Below are positions 48,001 to 58,603 of a DNA stretch of 64,000 nt, piece by piece. How positions within the stretch are numbered: the first letter of the stretch is position 1; each line of letters starts with the position of its first letter. Location: positions 620,001 through 684,000 of the forward strand of contig RCTD01000021.1 in assembly GCA_014898415.1 (NCBI GenBank), written 5' to 3'. Origin of the DNA: Stromatinia cepivora (Eukaryota > Ascomycota > Leotiomycetes > Helotiales > Sclerotiniaceae). A program made the position numbers and the translations under genes. Under the pieces are notes generated by a model. That model did no database searches. It saw only the letters and a program-made list of their open reading frames with translations, and was not told the DNA's origin.

Positions 48001-49401
48001 ATGCAAAGCAATTTTCCCCACTTCCCACTCCATTCCTTTGTTTTTTGATGTATTTACTGCGGTTCTACTTGATATGAACTCCAATATCATCCTTATACTA
48101 ACATAGTCCACAGGCAATATATCATTTTCATTGTGATGAAGAAGCATTAGCTTGGCGCATAATTGGGCAAGTCGCGCGAATGTCAATTGAGTTAGGTCTC
48201 CACAGACGTGATTCTTTTTTCAAAGTTGTGATTGATGATGAAAGGGAGCGGATGGCTATCACCAAACTTTTCTGGTCAATCTATGTACTTGATCGAAGAT
48301 GGAGTTTTGGTACAGGCATGCCTTTTGCTTTACAAGATTCAGACATTGATCCCAATTTACCAGAACCTGTATGTAATCTTCTATCTTCAGTGGTGTCTTG
48401 ACTGATTTTTCTAGGATGGCACCGTCCCTTATCTCCATGTTATGATAGCATATTCGAGAATAGGTTCTAAAGTTTGGCGCTCAATCTGCTCCTTCTCTCC
48501 AACACCTTCGATGACGATAAACACCGAGGAGTTGGATTATCTAGATTACCAAATTGCTCAATGGCAGAAAACGATACCACCTCATTTACAGCTTCCAACA
48601 GCCAACTCACCACCAGCCTCATCTCGCGCAATTCATCGGCTTCAAATACTTCTATACCTACGTGCCAATCAAATGCGTATCCTCATATATCGCCCTGTTT
48701 TACATTCAGCATCTGCTATCCAAGAACATGTTCGACATGCGTCTACAGTTGTCGAGTTTGCAAAAGATACAATTCGCGCTCTCACACATCTTAATCAAAC
48801 CACGGATATTTACCGCGTACAACAAGTCTGTTTCAATTACTTTCTCATCTCGGCGTTGGCAGTCATTTTTCTCGCAAGTTGTCATGCTCCAGTAACCTTC
48901 AGCTCTATTTGTCGCGATGAATTTTATATGGCACTCGATCTCGTCAAGGGCTTCTCCAATAAATCCTTTGTTGCGAAGCGCCTTTGGAAAACAATCAAAG
49001 GTCTAAAAGAAGTAGCGCCGAAACTCGGGCTGTCCCCAGCATCAAATAATCATCTTAATGGTACATTAGGAGCGGACGATGCACACAGTAGTGCCGCACT
49101 TGCGATGGCCGGGTTGGCAGGTCATGAAATCACGGGCTTGGGAGCAGGATTCGATACAAATGGAAGTGGACAAGGAATGGGTGCGGGAACAGGTAGTAGT
49201 CCGATGACGGGAAATCAAATGAGTTATGAAATGACGCATTTATTTGAGGCGGCGTTAGGACTGGGGGTTGGACATAATGGGTATGGAGTTGGTAATGGGA
49301 TGGATGGGACACCGGGGGTGGGAGGAGATAATGTGGTAGGTGTTGGTCCTGCATTCGGAGAAGGGGATGAATTGTTTAGGCAGTTGAGGAATTTGTTTTA
49401 G
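45006..49401 (+). CDS. hmgR: Zn(II)2Cys6 transcription factor, HmgR-like
   Basis: Four exons: 45006-45253, 45469-46354, 48114-48368 and 48415-49401, giving 791 residues in frame. The zinc cluster spans residues 83-109 with C-x2-C-x6-C-x5-C-x2-C-x6-C; its first Cys codon is split by intron 1, common in this family. A short coiled coil follows (SQLASLQEQVDNLYSNL). The middle part is the fungal-specific transcription factor domain (YHFHCDEEALAWR, ELGLHRRD, LFWSIYVLDRRWSFGTGMPF). The C-terminal 100 residues are Gly/Met-rich. Lying between P450/HGD and FAH, it is most likely the pathway regulator (HmgR in Aspergillus); this is by context. Intron 2 is 1759 bp, far longer than the others, yet has clean signals (GTGAGT; TACTAAC then CACAG). 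The start could also be the later in-frame ATG at 45084. Confidence 0.8.
46722..46802 (-). tRNA. tRNA-like Pol III unit 1 (degenerate)
   Basis: Read on the minus strand. Acceptor arms GGCATTG and CAAGGCC pair at 6 of 7 positions. The D arm GTTT/AAAC is perfect around AATGGTA. The T loop is TTCTATT, but the T stem pairs at only 3 of 5. The anticodon region is 8-9 nt longer than canonical, so an intron or decay is likely and I cannot assign an anticodon. A TTTT run follows the 3' end. It lies antisense inside intron 2 of the C6 regulator. Confidence 0.4.
46997..47074 (-). tRNA. tRNA-like Pol III unit 2 (degenerate)
   Basis: Minus strand. Acceptor GACCTTG with CTAGGTC pairs at 6 of 7. D arm GTTT/AAAT flanks ATGGTA. 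The T loop reads TTTGATT (TTCGATT with C to T) and its stem pairs at 4 of 5 counting wobble. A TTTTTT run follows about 6 nt after the end. The anticodon arm is not canonical (CCAG/CTGG around a 6-nt loop). Confidence 0.4.
47290..47366 (-). tRNA. tRNA-like Pol III unit 3 (degenerate)
   Basis: Minus strand. The acceptor GATTTTG with CGAGGCC pairs at 6 of 7 if G-U is allowed. The D arm ATTC/GAAC flanks AATGGTG. The T loop is TTCGGTT with a weak stem. A TTTT run follows. This is the most decayed of the four units. Confidence 0.35.
47666..47751 (-). tRNA. tRNA-like Pol III unit 4, best preserved
   Basis: Minus strand, 86 nt. Acceptor GGGCGCC with GGGGTCC pairs at 6 of 7 (one G-U, one mismatch). 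The D stem GTGT/ACAC is perfect around AATTGGCTTA, with the conserved GG. The T stem GCGGG/CCCGC is perfect, with loop ATCGAAG differing from TTCGANN at one base. A TTTTTT Pol III terminator follows within about 12 nt. The segment between D and T arms is 34 nt, about 11 more than canonical, so an intron or long variable arm must be assumed. An AGC anticodon is possible but weakly supported. Confidence 0.5.
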
Positions 49402-50157
49402 GGGTGGATAAATATGCGATGGTATATATAGTATGAATTATGTATCGGTTTGTATTTGGAGTGGAGGGTTGCTATTGCGGTGACTGTCGATATTAACTGG
49501 CCTGGACATATGGTTGGAAACTGGATTATGGAGCAAATTGCAGCTTTACTAGTAATTTACATATTTATTTGTCTAACTCATCAAGCACTACAGCCCTTCC
49601 CATATCACATATGGCAAAGACTGGACTTGCAAATTTATTCATTACTGGGTGGTAGTTGTTGGAAACTAAGGCTTCAAAGTTCAAACATTCAGTCAATCTC
49701 TTGGTATCTTATCCCAGAATCACACCGATTCTTAAACGAATGTTCCGAAATTGATCATACTCTATCTAATAATTTGATACATCAATGCCGCGATCTTGCT
49801 ACATTGTTGCGTCACCGCGGAATTCTGTTGAGGAGGTTGATGACGGAATTAGTACCGCTTGGTTCTTCATGCACACCAAGTGCGGCAGAGCTATTACGGC
49901 AAAGTTTCCCCATGGCTCCACAAAAAGTTCATTCCGCACGACCCTCTATACGAAATAGCTTGAGCTTGACATCGGTTTGTAGATATTGGACGCCGTTGAT
50001 ATTTGTCGAATTGGAATTGAATTGAATAAGTTGTGTGCAATTTATATCACACCTACAATTAGTTTCTTCATCCCTCTCTGAGTCCAACAATTTACCTCAA
50101 GTTTAACATCTTATCAAGTCCTCATACACAGCCTCCTCCTCGCAAACCATTGCCAAA
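49402..50157. promoter_or_regulatory. FAH upstream region with a CGG-N8-CCG site
   Basis: The site CGGAATTAGTACCG lies at 49844-49857, about 300 bp before the FAH ATG. It shares CGGAATT…CCG and the N8 spacing with the site in the HGD/P450 promoter. An open frame of 191 codons crosses this region without an ATG at its start and is not called. Confidence 0.5.
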
Positions 50158-51536
50158 ATGCCTTCTCTCAAATCTTGGCTCCGTATCCCCCCTAACAGCG
50201 ATTTTTCTATCCTCAATATCCCCTTTGGTATCATCACCTCCCGCAATTCACAAACCATCCACCGACCAGCCATCCGCATTGGGAACCATGTCTTGGATCT
50301 CCTCGCATTTTCCAAATCATCAGGTTTCCAAAAACTTCCTTCCTTCAAAGATCACCTCTCCGTCTTCGAAGAACCAAATCTCAATGCATTCGCAGCATTA
50401 GGTCAACCCGTTCATCGAGAAGTTAGAAAATATATCCAAGAAGTTTTTAAGGAGGATACACCATATCCGGAATTGTTGAAGGATAATGAGGAAGTTCAAA
50501 AGGAGTGTTTGTTGAAAGAGGGGGATTGGAAAAATCATCTGCCAATGAGAATTGGTGATTATACGGATTTTTTTGCGGGTATCAATCATGCTAGGAATGC
50601 GGGGACTATGTTTAGAGTGAGTTTGCCTATGTTTTGTTGGTCTGGTTTTGTGTGAGAGATTCTGACATACATTTGAAGGGAGCAGAAAATGCACTTCAAC
50701 CAAATTATACACATGTTCCAATTGGGTATCATGGTCGCGCCTCATCCGTTGTCGTCTCCGGAACGCAAATTACACGTCCAAATGGTCAAATAATCCTTGA
50801 CCCAAAGGCTCCCGGTCCCAAGAAACCTGTATTTGGACCTTCTAGACGACTCGATATTGAATTAGAACTTGGATGTTTTTTATGCACAGGAAATGAACTC
50901 GGAGAACCTATCAAAGTTACAAAAGCTGGAGAAAATATCTTCGGATATGTCCTCATGAACGATTGGTCCGCAAGAGATATCCAAAATTGGGAATACGTCC
51001 CATTAGGTCCATTTAATGGAAAGAATTTCGCAACAAGTATTAGTCCATGGATTGTTTTACAAGATGCTATTGCACCTTTTCGAACCGCTAAATTGGAGAC
51101 GGAAATCTCGAAATCGGGGGATTTGTTGGATTATTTAAAAGAGGAAAATAATAACACGGGTCTGGATATTCATTTAGAAATTGATCTTACAACTCCAGAT
51201 GGAAGCACAACTACGATTGGGAAAGTTAATGCGAAGAATTTAATATGGAGTTTTGAGCAAATGGTCGCGCATCATAGTAGTGGGGGATGTAATATGAGGA
51301 CCGGGGATTTATTGGGTAGTGGGACGATTACCGGAGAGGGTGATCAGGAAATGGGAAGTTTACTTGAGATGTCGTGGGGAGGATCAAAAGATATTTGGTT
51401 GGTGGGGATGGAGACGAGGAAGTTTTTGAAGGATGGGGATGAGGTTACGGTGAGGGGTATTTGTGGGGAGGAAGAGGGGGGAAAGGTTGGGTTTGGTGAG
51501 TGTAGGGGGAAGGTGGTTAGTGCAGTTAATTATTAG
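50158..51536 (+). CDS. fahA: fumarylacetoacetase
   Basis: Last step of Phe/Tyr degradation: cleaves fumarylacetoacetate to fumarate and acetoacetate. Two exons, 50158-50616 and 50679-51536, with a 62-bp intron (GTGAGT…GAAG); product 438 residues, the usual size. The N-terminal SH3-like part is followed by the catalytic β-roll. DYTDFF (Asp137) and NHA (His144) correspond to the metal-ligand Asp and general-base His. IELELG supplies the two metal Glu, MNDWSARDIQ the metal Asp, and GPFNGKNF the catalytic Lys. A Gly-rich GSGTITGEGD segment lies near the C-terminus. The start MPSLKSWL is the only in-frame ATG near the N-terminal domain. Confidence 0.95.
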
Positions 51537-54480
51537 GGGGAGGGTGATGGATGATGGATGGGTTAGGGTGGGATATGATTTGAAGTGAAATATATTTTAT
51601 CTACCGTGTTCTTTCTCGTTTGCTGGTTTATTGTGGGTGTTTTTTTTTTATGTAGTTTTGTATGCATGATGTTTGAGTTGAGTATATCTCCATGATTGGG
51701 AGTGATGCAAGTGTCTCTCTTTTTCAAACCATAAATGGGGTCCTTATTTATGGTTCGGTGGATGGGTGCAGGTAGATCTGTGGGAATTCTCTTTCTTAAG
51801 AGGGGTGGGTTTTTGTGGATGAGGGATGGAGAGAGGTAGTTGAATTGAAGTTGAAGTTGAAATTGGAATTGGAATTGAGGGTGAAGGGCAGAGGAAAAAG
51901 AAGGAAGGGGGAGGGGAAAGGCGGGAAAAGGGGGAGATTAGGGATATGAAATTATTGTGGTTGTGGTTATTGTTGTTGTCGCTGTCATTGATGATATGAA
52001 TTATTAGAAGATACTTTTATCGTTGTTATTATCCTCCTTAAACTAAAACTCAATATTCAAATTTCAAAACAGTGTAGAATATAGTATATAATGTTGAGTG
52101 AAAATGTTATTCCAAACCAGCACTGCTTAGTATATATTCCAACATCCCCCTGTATGCTAAGCACATGATAATTGCTTGACCTTCAATAAGGTACGAATAT
52201 TCGAAAGCGTTTCGAATCATTATACTCCAAGAACTAGAATATAGATACTCCATTCAGATCACCAGATCCGCAGGGACTATATGCACCTCAACTGTACATC
52301 TTATTACTAGGCCATCCGGGCTCATGAACTGTTGAGTAAAAATGTTATTCCAAGCCAGCACTGCTTAGTATATCTTCCAAAATACAAGAATATCAATAAT
52401 AATAATCATTCAGAAAAGTAAGAGGTAAGAACAAACCCCCTTAAACAATTCTCAACCCACAATATACATTAGCAGAAAACAATGATAAATAACCTTAGAA
52501 CTATCTTTGTCCGAATTCCTAAATATGGACACCTAATCTTGGGTCTTTATCTATTGTGGATACAGTTTGCTTGTAAGATGGGTGGTTATATAGTGTGTGA
52601 TGTTAAAGTAGAGACGAATGGGGGAATGGAGGAATGGAGGAATGGAGGAAGAGATTTGGTTTTTGTAAAGACGGGTGTTAATGTTGTAAATGAAGTGTTT
52701 GTTTAGTTTCTGAGTCATTTTGTAAGGATGGTGTAGATGTAAAGCGTGTAGATATGCAGATTGGCAAATTTAGGCATTATGATTTGATGTGGTAAGCGGA
52801 GGTGAAGTAAAGAAAAAATGGGTGTTGAGTATGTAGTGTTAGTGTTAGGGGGTGTATATATTAGTTCTGATTCAAGACAGTGATGGAGAGTTTCGTTCGG
52901 AGAATTGTATGTGAGAAATAAGGTGGGGGATGATGGAAGTGAAGTTTTACCCTTGTTTGTTCTTGTTGTTTGTTTGGTGAATTGGGGAGAAGGGAAAGGG
53001 GAATAGGGAGGGGGAGGAGAAGGAGAAAAGCAAGCTGTGATTGGAGGGTCGAGGGGGTGGTTTTAATAGAAAGTTTTGTTGTTGATAGGGTATTGGAGGC
53101 TAGAGGGGATATACTGTCACTGTTGGTAGATATACAATTCATATTGGATAGAAGATGGAGATGATTGTCATTGCTGTGTAGTTGTCGACGCCATTTGTTA
53201 AATTTTGCCGTCTGCGTGAAACTCACCCGTGGAAATTGATCTCATTCCAGGATATGATCTGAGTACAGCGAGTGGCACTCAAAAACTAAGCTTTCTGATC
53301 CTGTGGCATGATTGCTACTTTGGCGAGGGCTATACTGAAGAAACTGGAAGTCGGGGGCCTCTTATACTGAGAGGTTATGGACTTTAATCCCTTTGAAGCA
53401 GGGGTATTATTATAGATTATGAGCTTCAATTTTTGCGTGAAACATGGAGTGAGAGAGTTAGTCCAAGTCGGTAGTGAATAGTTAACCGAGGAAGCCAAAC
53501 AGTCATATTAAACTCGGTGGAGATCTTTGAACGGGAGTACATCAGTCACTGCTCATGTTTCATTATTAAACCATATATCTAGCTCACAGAACAAATCTCC
53601 TCTTTTTAAGGGTATCTGATTGTAAGTAACTTATTCCTGAACCCCCAAAACAACTTCATAAGCGAGCCCAGATTTCCGAACCTCCCTCTCCCTCCAAATT
53701 CCATCAATGACAGAATCTTAACTTTCACTACCGAGAAATCAAGCCACTTTATCGTTGTCACATAAACCAGCAGTAATCTAGCTTGATGTTGTTCTACTAC
53801 TGAAAATCCCTTTTAATCGTTTGCGTAAGGATAAAATTGAGGTTAAGGTTGTCAAGTTTGCCGATCTACCCTCATTACTTCTCCTTTCTACTTACTTTTC
53901 CACACGGCCGCCGGGTATGCTGAATGGGGAATTTTTACCCCTGTTCCACTACCCATATAGTTTGGGGTTGGTAGTTAGGATCTTTTGACCGAGTAGGGTC
54001 TTACCGAAGAAACTCCTTTTATACTTGAGAATTGCAAAATTCGCATCGTGGTACCTCTCATGGTCAAGTATTCGTGAATGAGACGATCTTGAAAATTTCG
54101 AAAATGTTCTCTTTTCGAAAACAGCATTTAAGCAGTGATTCATTGGGTACATTTCTAATAGTGAATTATTTTCAGCTGTCCTCGCATCACAAGATTAATC
54201 ATGGATCTTTCGATCTCTTCAGCGGGTTTCCAGCAAAAAATGTATAGTTTTTCATAAGGTGAGTAAATAGCCGCCTATTTAAGCACTTGATGATAAATGA
54301 TTTCCATTCAGTAGCTGGGCGATTATCTTTGAACATATTTATCCTGATAAGATCTTTCAGCGAGTAAGAAAACCTCTTCCCATTTCATCATTTTATATTC
54401 GACTGAAATCATTTGACAAGAGCCTTACTTGGCATACAGTGAGGCTTCTCGAGACCGAGAATAATAATTAAGATCGAACG
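51537..54480. other. intergenic with a direct 51-bp repeat
   Basis: No supported gene over almost 3 kb. Positions 52092-52142 and 52330-52380 are direct copies (three mismatches) of a 51-bp sequence that includes TGTTATTCCAA and CCAGCACTGCTTAGTATAT. There is a GGAATGGA microsatellite at about 52620-52647. Stretches of G/A bias occur at 51840-51930 and 52980-53050. Confidence 0.5.
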
Positions 54481-56718
54481 TATTATTGCTCATGGCAAGA
54501 ATTTCAAGTCAAAGGCTCAGAACATGGACTCGAAGATTTGCTGATTTTGGTTTCGGTTTTGGTGTCGGTGAGATAGGTATGCGGATGGACCTGAAAATCA
54601 GAGGTACCCTTCAGGTAAGGCACCTTTCCGAATCATCACTTGACGATGAGCTTACCTTCAGTGCTTAGAGTTCCTGAGCGTGATATGGGTCATCCGTGAA
54701 TACAAGGCGACAAATAAATGACCAAGCTACCATCAGTTACCGACGTTTTTACAAGTTTTAACAGTTTTCCCGCCGTCGAAAGCTAACTTGGCAGTGGTGA
54801 TAGCTTTGAATCGTTCATTTCATGAAAGGAAATATGCATATGTGCCGGTTTTGTGTTCCCTTCGCTAAGAACCAAGCAACAACCTCGATTTCTCTTCAGA
54901 GACAGAACCCGAGAAGACTATTAAGAGGTAAACAATATTGAATGGCGACTCGATAGGAATACATGTTCTGGTCTTAAACAGAGTGTGTAACTTCAAGCTG
55001 CTCAATCTTGGAAGACTAAAACCTCCGGAACTAAGTGCATATTCCTGACCAAAAGCTAATGTGGACATAGTTCCGATCTATCATCATCCTATCCTTGCTG
55101 AAAAAGCCTCTCAGTTTTCAGGGATGACAGCGCTAATGAATGAGATCGTCTCTGCTGACTCCATCAGGAAATCAGATAGTGGCTCTGGTTCACCAAGTGA
55201 TGCTTGTTGTTCAGATGTCCGGATCTATCACTTTTGAATACCAATGCCCCCGAGATTGACATTGAGCCAGCCCGGCTCTTTTGTTGTTCGGCACTTCAAC
55301 GCAAATTCCTGCACATAAGAGAAAGATCAACAGCCTGTATTTCAGTTCAAACTGGATTGGAAATGGACAGCCAAGCTTCTTGTGCCCTTGCAACGTAAAG
55401 AGAATAAGGAGGCAGATATGCGAAACCTTCTGAGAAAGCCTACTCTTGAGACTATGGAGGCTCGGGCTCCAAAGACCCTGATCCTGAGCCAACTTCATGT
55501 CATACTCAAACCCTTTTGTTAACGATCGATACGTTTTTCTCTCAACTCCATCAAGGTGATGTACCGCTGTCAAATTGGATTACTGGTGCTGAAGTTGTAA
55601 GTATGTATGTGAGGCATTATTTTTATCTTGAGAACACTCAAATCTTATTTCACTGACTAAAATACCGCAGATTTCTATAGAAAGGCTGCAAGCATCGAGA
55701 TTGGGAAGCCAGGCACTACAACTCACTGTCTGTTATGAGGGCCTACTACACCTCATCCTTGGGGTGCGTGACTTTGTGTTCTTGAGTTTGTTAATCTTTA
55801 TTAGGTTGACATGCTGATTGAGGAAGAAAAGGTATGTGTTATCTTCAAGTCATTCAGTTATAGTCCCGTCCGAGGATGCTTACTGTCCTTCTTTAATCTT
55901 GGCTAGTAATTTCTTTTTTCAATTCACTGCTCGGACTTAACCATGCCGAAGACACTTCTACCTCATTTATCATATTCTGTCTTTCCAGAAACTACAATCA
56001 ATTTTTCTTTCCTTTCCAGGTCAATTGTCAATATGAACAAGATTGGCATATCTCTAGACAAAAAATCACAAGCATCAGCGACCAGTATGATGTCATCTAG
56101 ACCATTGACAACACCTTTTGAGCGAAAGAGCTCGTAAGTAATATCCTTTATTTTCCAATTGGATTCCAATCACTGATTGACATAAAGAAAAAGCAACCAA
56201 TCTTCTCACTCTGCCATCTCTCCTTCCAAGCAACCTCCCCAAATCGCGGAGAAGCCTCTTCCTCCTACTCCCAAAGCTTCAAATAAAGCACTTCATCGTC
56301 TTTTACCTCGCAGACGGGACTCGGTTGTCCTTCCAAGGGTAGTGGGAAGTTTGAACCGTGGAATGGAACGGGTTCGCCGACATTCGTTGGTTGCTGGTGG
56401 TAGGCACTTGACGCGTTTTGTTTTCCTTTTAATATTCAGAGCATTAATTTACCATCATCTCAATCACAAAATTTTACAAGATAGCTACTGATTTTAATAT
56501 CCACAGGACTCGGCCACACAGACTCCATCTTACCAAAAGTCACTAATACCATCACTTCGCCACTGCTCGCGTCGTCCAAGGTCGAGCCTGAAATATCTAT
56601 TGACAAGGAAGATTATGACGAAGAAGAAGAAGCAGAAATTGGTATCGCGATAGAGATGACAATAGTTCCTGTTCGAGCCCGGCTTATTTATATTGGATGC
56701 AAGGGATTGGGTTCTTGA
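54440..56718 (+). CDS. multi-exon gene, unidentified; exons partly resolved
   Basis: A run of short coding-looking blocks with good splice signals. A block at 54470-54570 precedes donor GTGAGA. About 55343-55598 ends …LSNWITGAEV before GTAAGT. 55671-55764 follows CGCAG and ends before GTGCGT. 55804-55830 ends before GTATGT. About 56020-56132 (KIGISLDKKSQASATS…) ends before GTAAGT. About 56192-56400 contains PLPPTPKASNK and an Arg-rich RRRDSVVLPR, ending before GTAGGC. The last exon runs from about 56508 to a TGA at 56718 with an EDYDEEEEAEIGIAIEM acidic stretch. N-terminal exons are uncertain and may begin earlier. A HeLo-like (prion-inhibition) N-terminal domain crossed my mind from the helical pattern, but I cannot support it. 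No function assigned. Confidence 0.4.
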
Positions 56719-57838
56719 GGTGGTGAACAGAGGGTGGGTTTTGGTATCATGGTTTGAACTATAATTTTCGAAGAAAAGTTTAAAAATTGGTGGAAATTGA
56801 TGATTGAAGATTGGATATTTTCCTTGTGGGGATGACGTGGATGGATATATTTGGAGGCGGGTGGTACATAAAAGGGGCTCGCTTATTGGATACACGCAAG
56901 GCCTTGGTCTCTTACGTTGGTGGTGGTTGTATTATCATAGAACCAGTTGAACGGAGAGGTTAAAAAATACACAGTTGAAATTTCTCGCAAGAGAGTCATT
57001 GATAGTCGCTTTCGTGTGGTGAATCATCCACTTATATGGAATGTGATTCGCATGATTCATGGCTCCAACACGCACCCCCCACAAGCCAAAATTGACGAAA
57101 CTTGGCACAAACCATGAACTTATAAGGATGTTGTGGTACTGACTTATTGTTCAAAGCAAGAAGGGGCATTTGAAGTTCCACGCGGCGTTCATTGTTCAAG
57201 TTGAACAGTGGCATTCGAAAGACAATTCGATTCAATGTCCAAGTTGGATCAAACAAAATATTTAAAAATTATTTTATTGACGGATCATTCAGGTAAACTG
57301 GAACATTCGAAGTATTATTTTGGTTCACTGTTGAAAATGAATTAGGGCATTTGAGTTTCATTGTGCAAGTGAATAGGACCGTTTAAAGTATCAGTAAGTT
57401 TAATGTTCAAAATGAATAGAAATATCCGAAATGACATCCGTTCGTTACCTATTCAAGGTCACCAAGAACATCTCAACACCTCTTCTATTCAATATTCACG
57501 ATGATCAACAAAATTGACATGAGCCGCCGCATTAATCATGTTCATCGCTCCTCCTCGATGGGAACATCCACGTGATTCCCAGCTACCTTTTCTGATTACC
57601 ACTTCCAGTAATTTCTAGTCAAAATTGCCACCCTTGAAAACAAGCCATTTTGCTAAAATGTTTGAGTTATCAATGTCAATCGCCCGGGACTGGGTGTCTA
57701 AGGGTCGTTCCTGCTCGATTTGTCTTTTTCTCTTCTTCTTCTCTTTAAACTGCACGACATTTACATATCAAACAATCACGTACCAAATCCTTAACTACCA
57801 AACGATCACATAAAAACTCCTACACTTCAAAGCAGAGT
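56719..57838. other. intergenic with degenerate short repeat
   Basis: Positions 57144-57440 hold five or six degenerate copies of TTCATTGTTCAAGTTGAA followed by GGCATTTGAA-like sequence, starting near 57144, 57188, 57229, 57326, 57358 and 57398. No gene seen. Confidence 0.45.
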
Positions 57839-58603
57839 ATGTATGATCGAACTCCAATCCACAATCGCCAATGTTCAAGTTTACCATTGACACAAAATAC
57901 AAAGACCTCCAAGATGTCCCAAATTCCCACCAGGAACTCCATCAACCATCCAGAAACCGCAACACAATCAACTAAGCCTGAACACACCAACCTAGGCCTA
58001 CGCATCCCCTACTCAGTCTTCCAATACCAACACGCCCCCACCTTCAACATCACTCTCGAAGAAAGACCTGAACCCGACGCCATCTTCACCTTCTTGCCCG
58101 CCGGCAGAGCAACCGACTTATACGTATACGACGTCGTATTCATGATCCCAAGCAAACAAGACACCACCAAATGCAGCGGCATCGATTTCCCACCTCTCAA
58201 GTACATCACAGCCGGCAACCCACCATATACACATCTAGCCCTCCCTTCATCATTTATGCGTACTCTTCGCGAGGAAGTCAAGAACTCTTGGATTAGAATG
58301 GGGAGACTAGAGAAGATTGAACCGTATAATCCGTGGAAGGATTGTGAAAGTCCAAGTCTTGAAGTGCCGGAAGGTTTTGAATTTATTGTTGCGATTTGGA
58401 GAGTGGAGCGGGCGCGTGCTCAGAACCAGATCTTGGGAATCTTTGATGGGGCGGTGACGTTTTTCGTTTTAAAACGTGTGATTAAAGGGGTGGTGCATGT
58501 TGAGCTTGTGGTTGCGTTTTTGCAGCAAGGGTATTTGAGTGATCCGATATCTGCCCAGGGTTCTGGCGATATGGATGCTAAGCAAGCAATGTCTAGTCTG
58601 TAG
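57839..58603 (+). CDS. uncharacterised protein, 254 residues
   Basis: Single open frame from ATG 57839; the in-frame ATG at 57914 (MSQIPTRNS…) may be the true start, since the first 25 residues are poorly structured. Residues 50-130 are rich in β-strand patterns (YSVFQYQHAPTFNITLEERP). A Trp-containing segment follows (WIRMGRLEKIEPYNPWKDC), then two hydrophobic strands (FEFIVAIWRVERARAQ and HVELVVAFLQQGYL). No signal peptide and no clear membrane helix. The composition is GC-richer than its flanks, which supports coding. No family recognised. Confidence 0.6.
   Translation: MYDRTPIHNRQCSSLPLTQNTKTSKMSQIPTRNSINHPETATQSTKPEHTNLGLRIPYSVFQYQHAPTFNITLEERPEPDAIFTFLPAGRATDLYVYDVVFMIPSKQDTTKCSGIDFPPLKYITAGNPPYTHLALPSSFMRTLREEVKNSWIRMGRLEKIEPYNPWKDCESPSLEVPEGFEFIVAIWRVERARAQNQILGIFDGAVTFFVLKRVIKGVVHVELVVAFLQQGYLSDPISAQGSGDMDAKQAMSSL

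Noticed and set aside
49450..50025. 191-codon open frame between the regulator and FAH
   Set aside because: It begins at a TTG codon, has no recognisable content, and overlaps the 3' end region of the regulator and the upstream region of FAH. Chance is more likely than a gene.
54440..54600. HeLo (prion-inhibition) domain
   Set aside because: Only a vague helical pattern in one of two competing frames; not enough to claim the domain.
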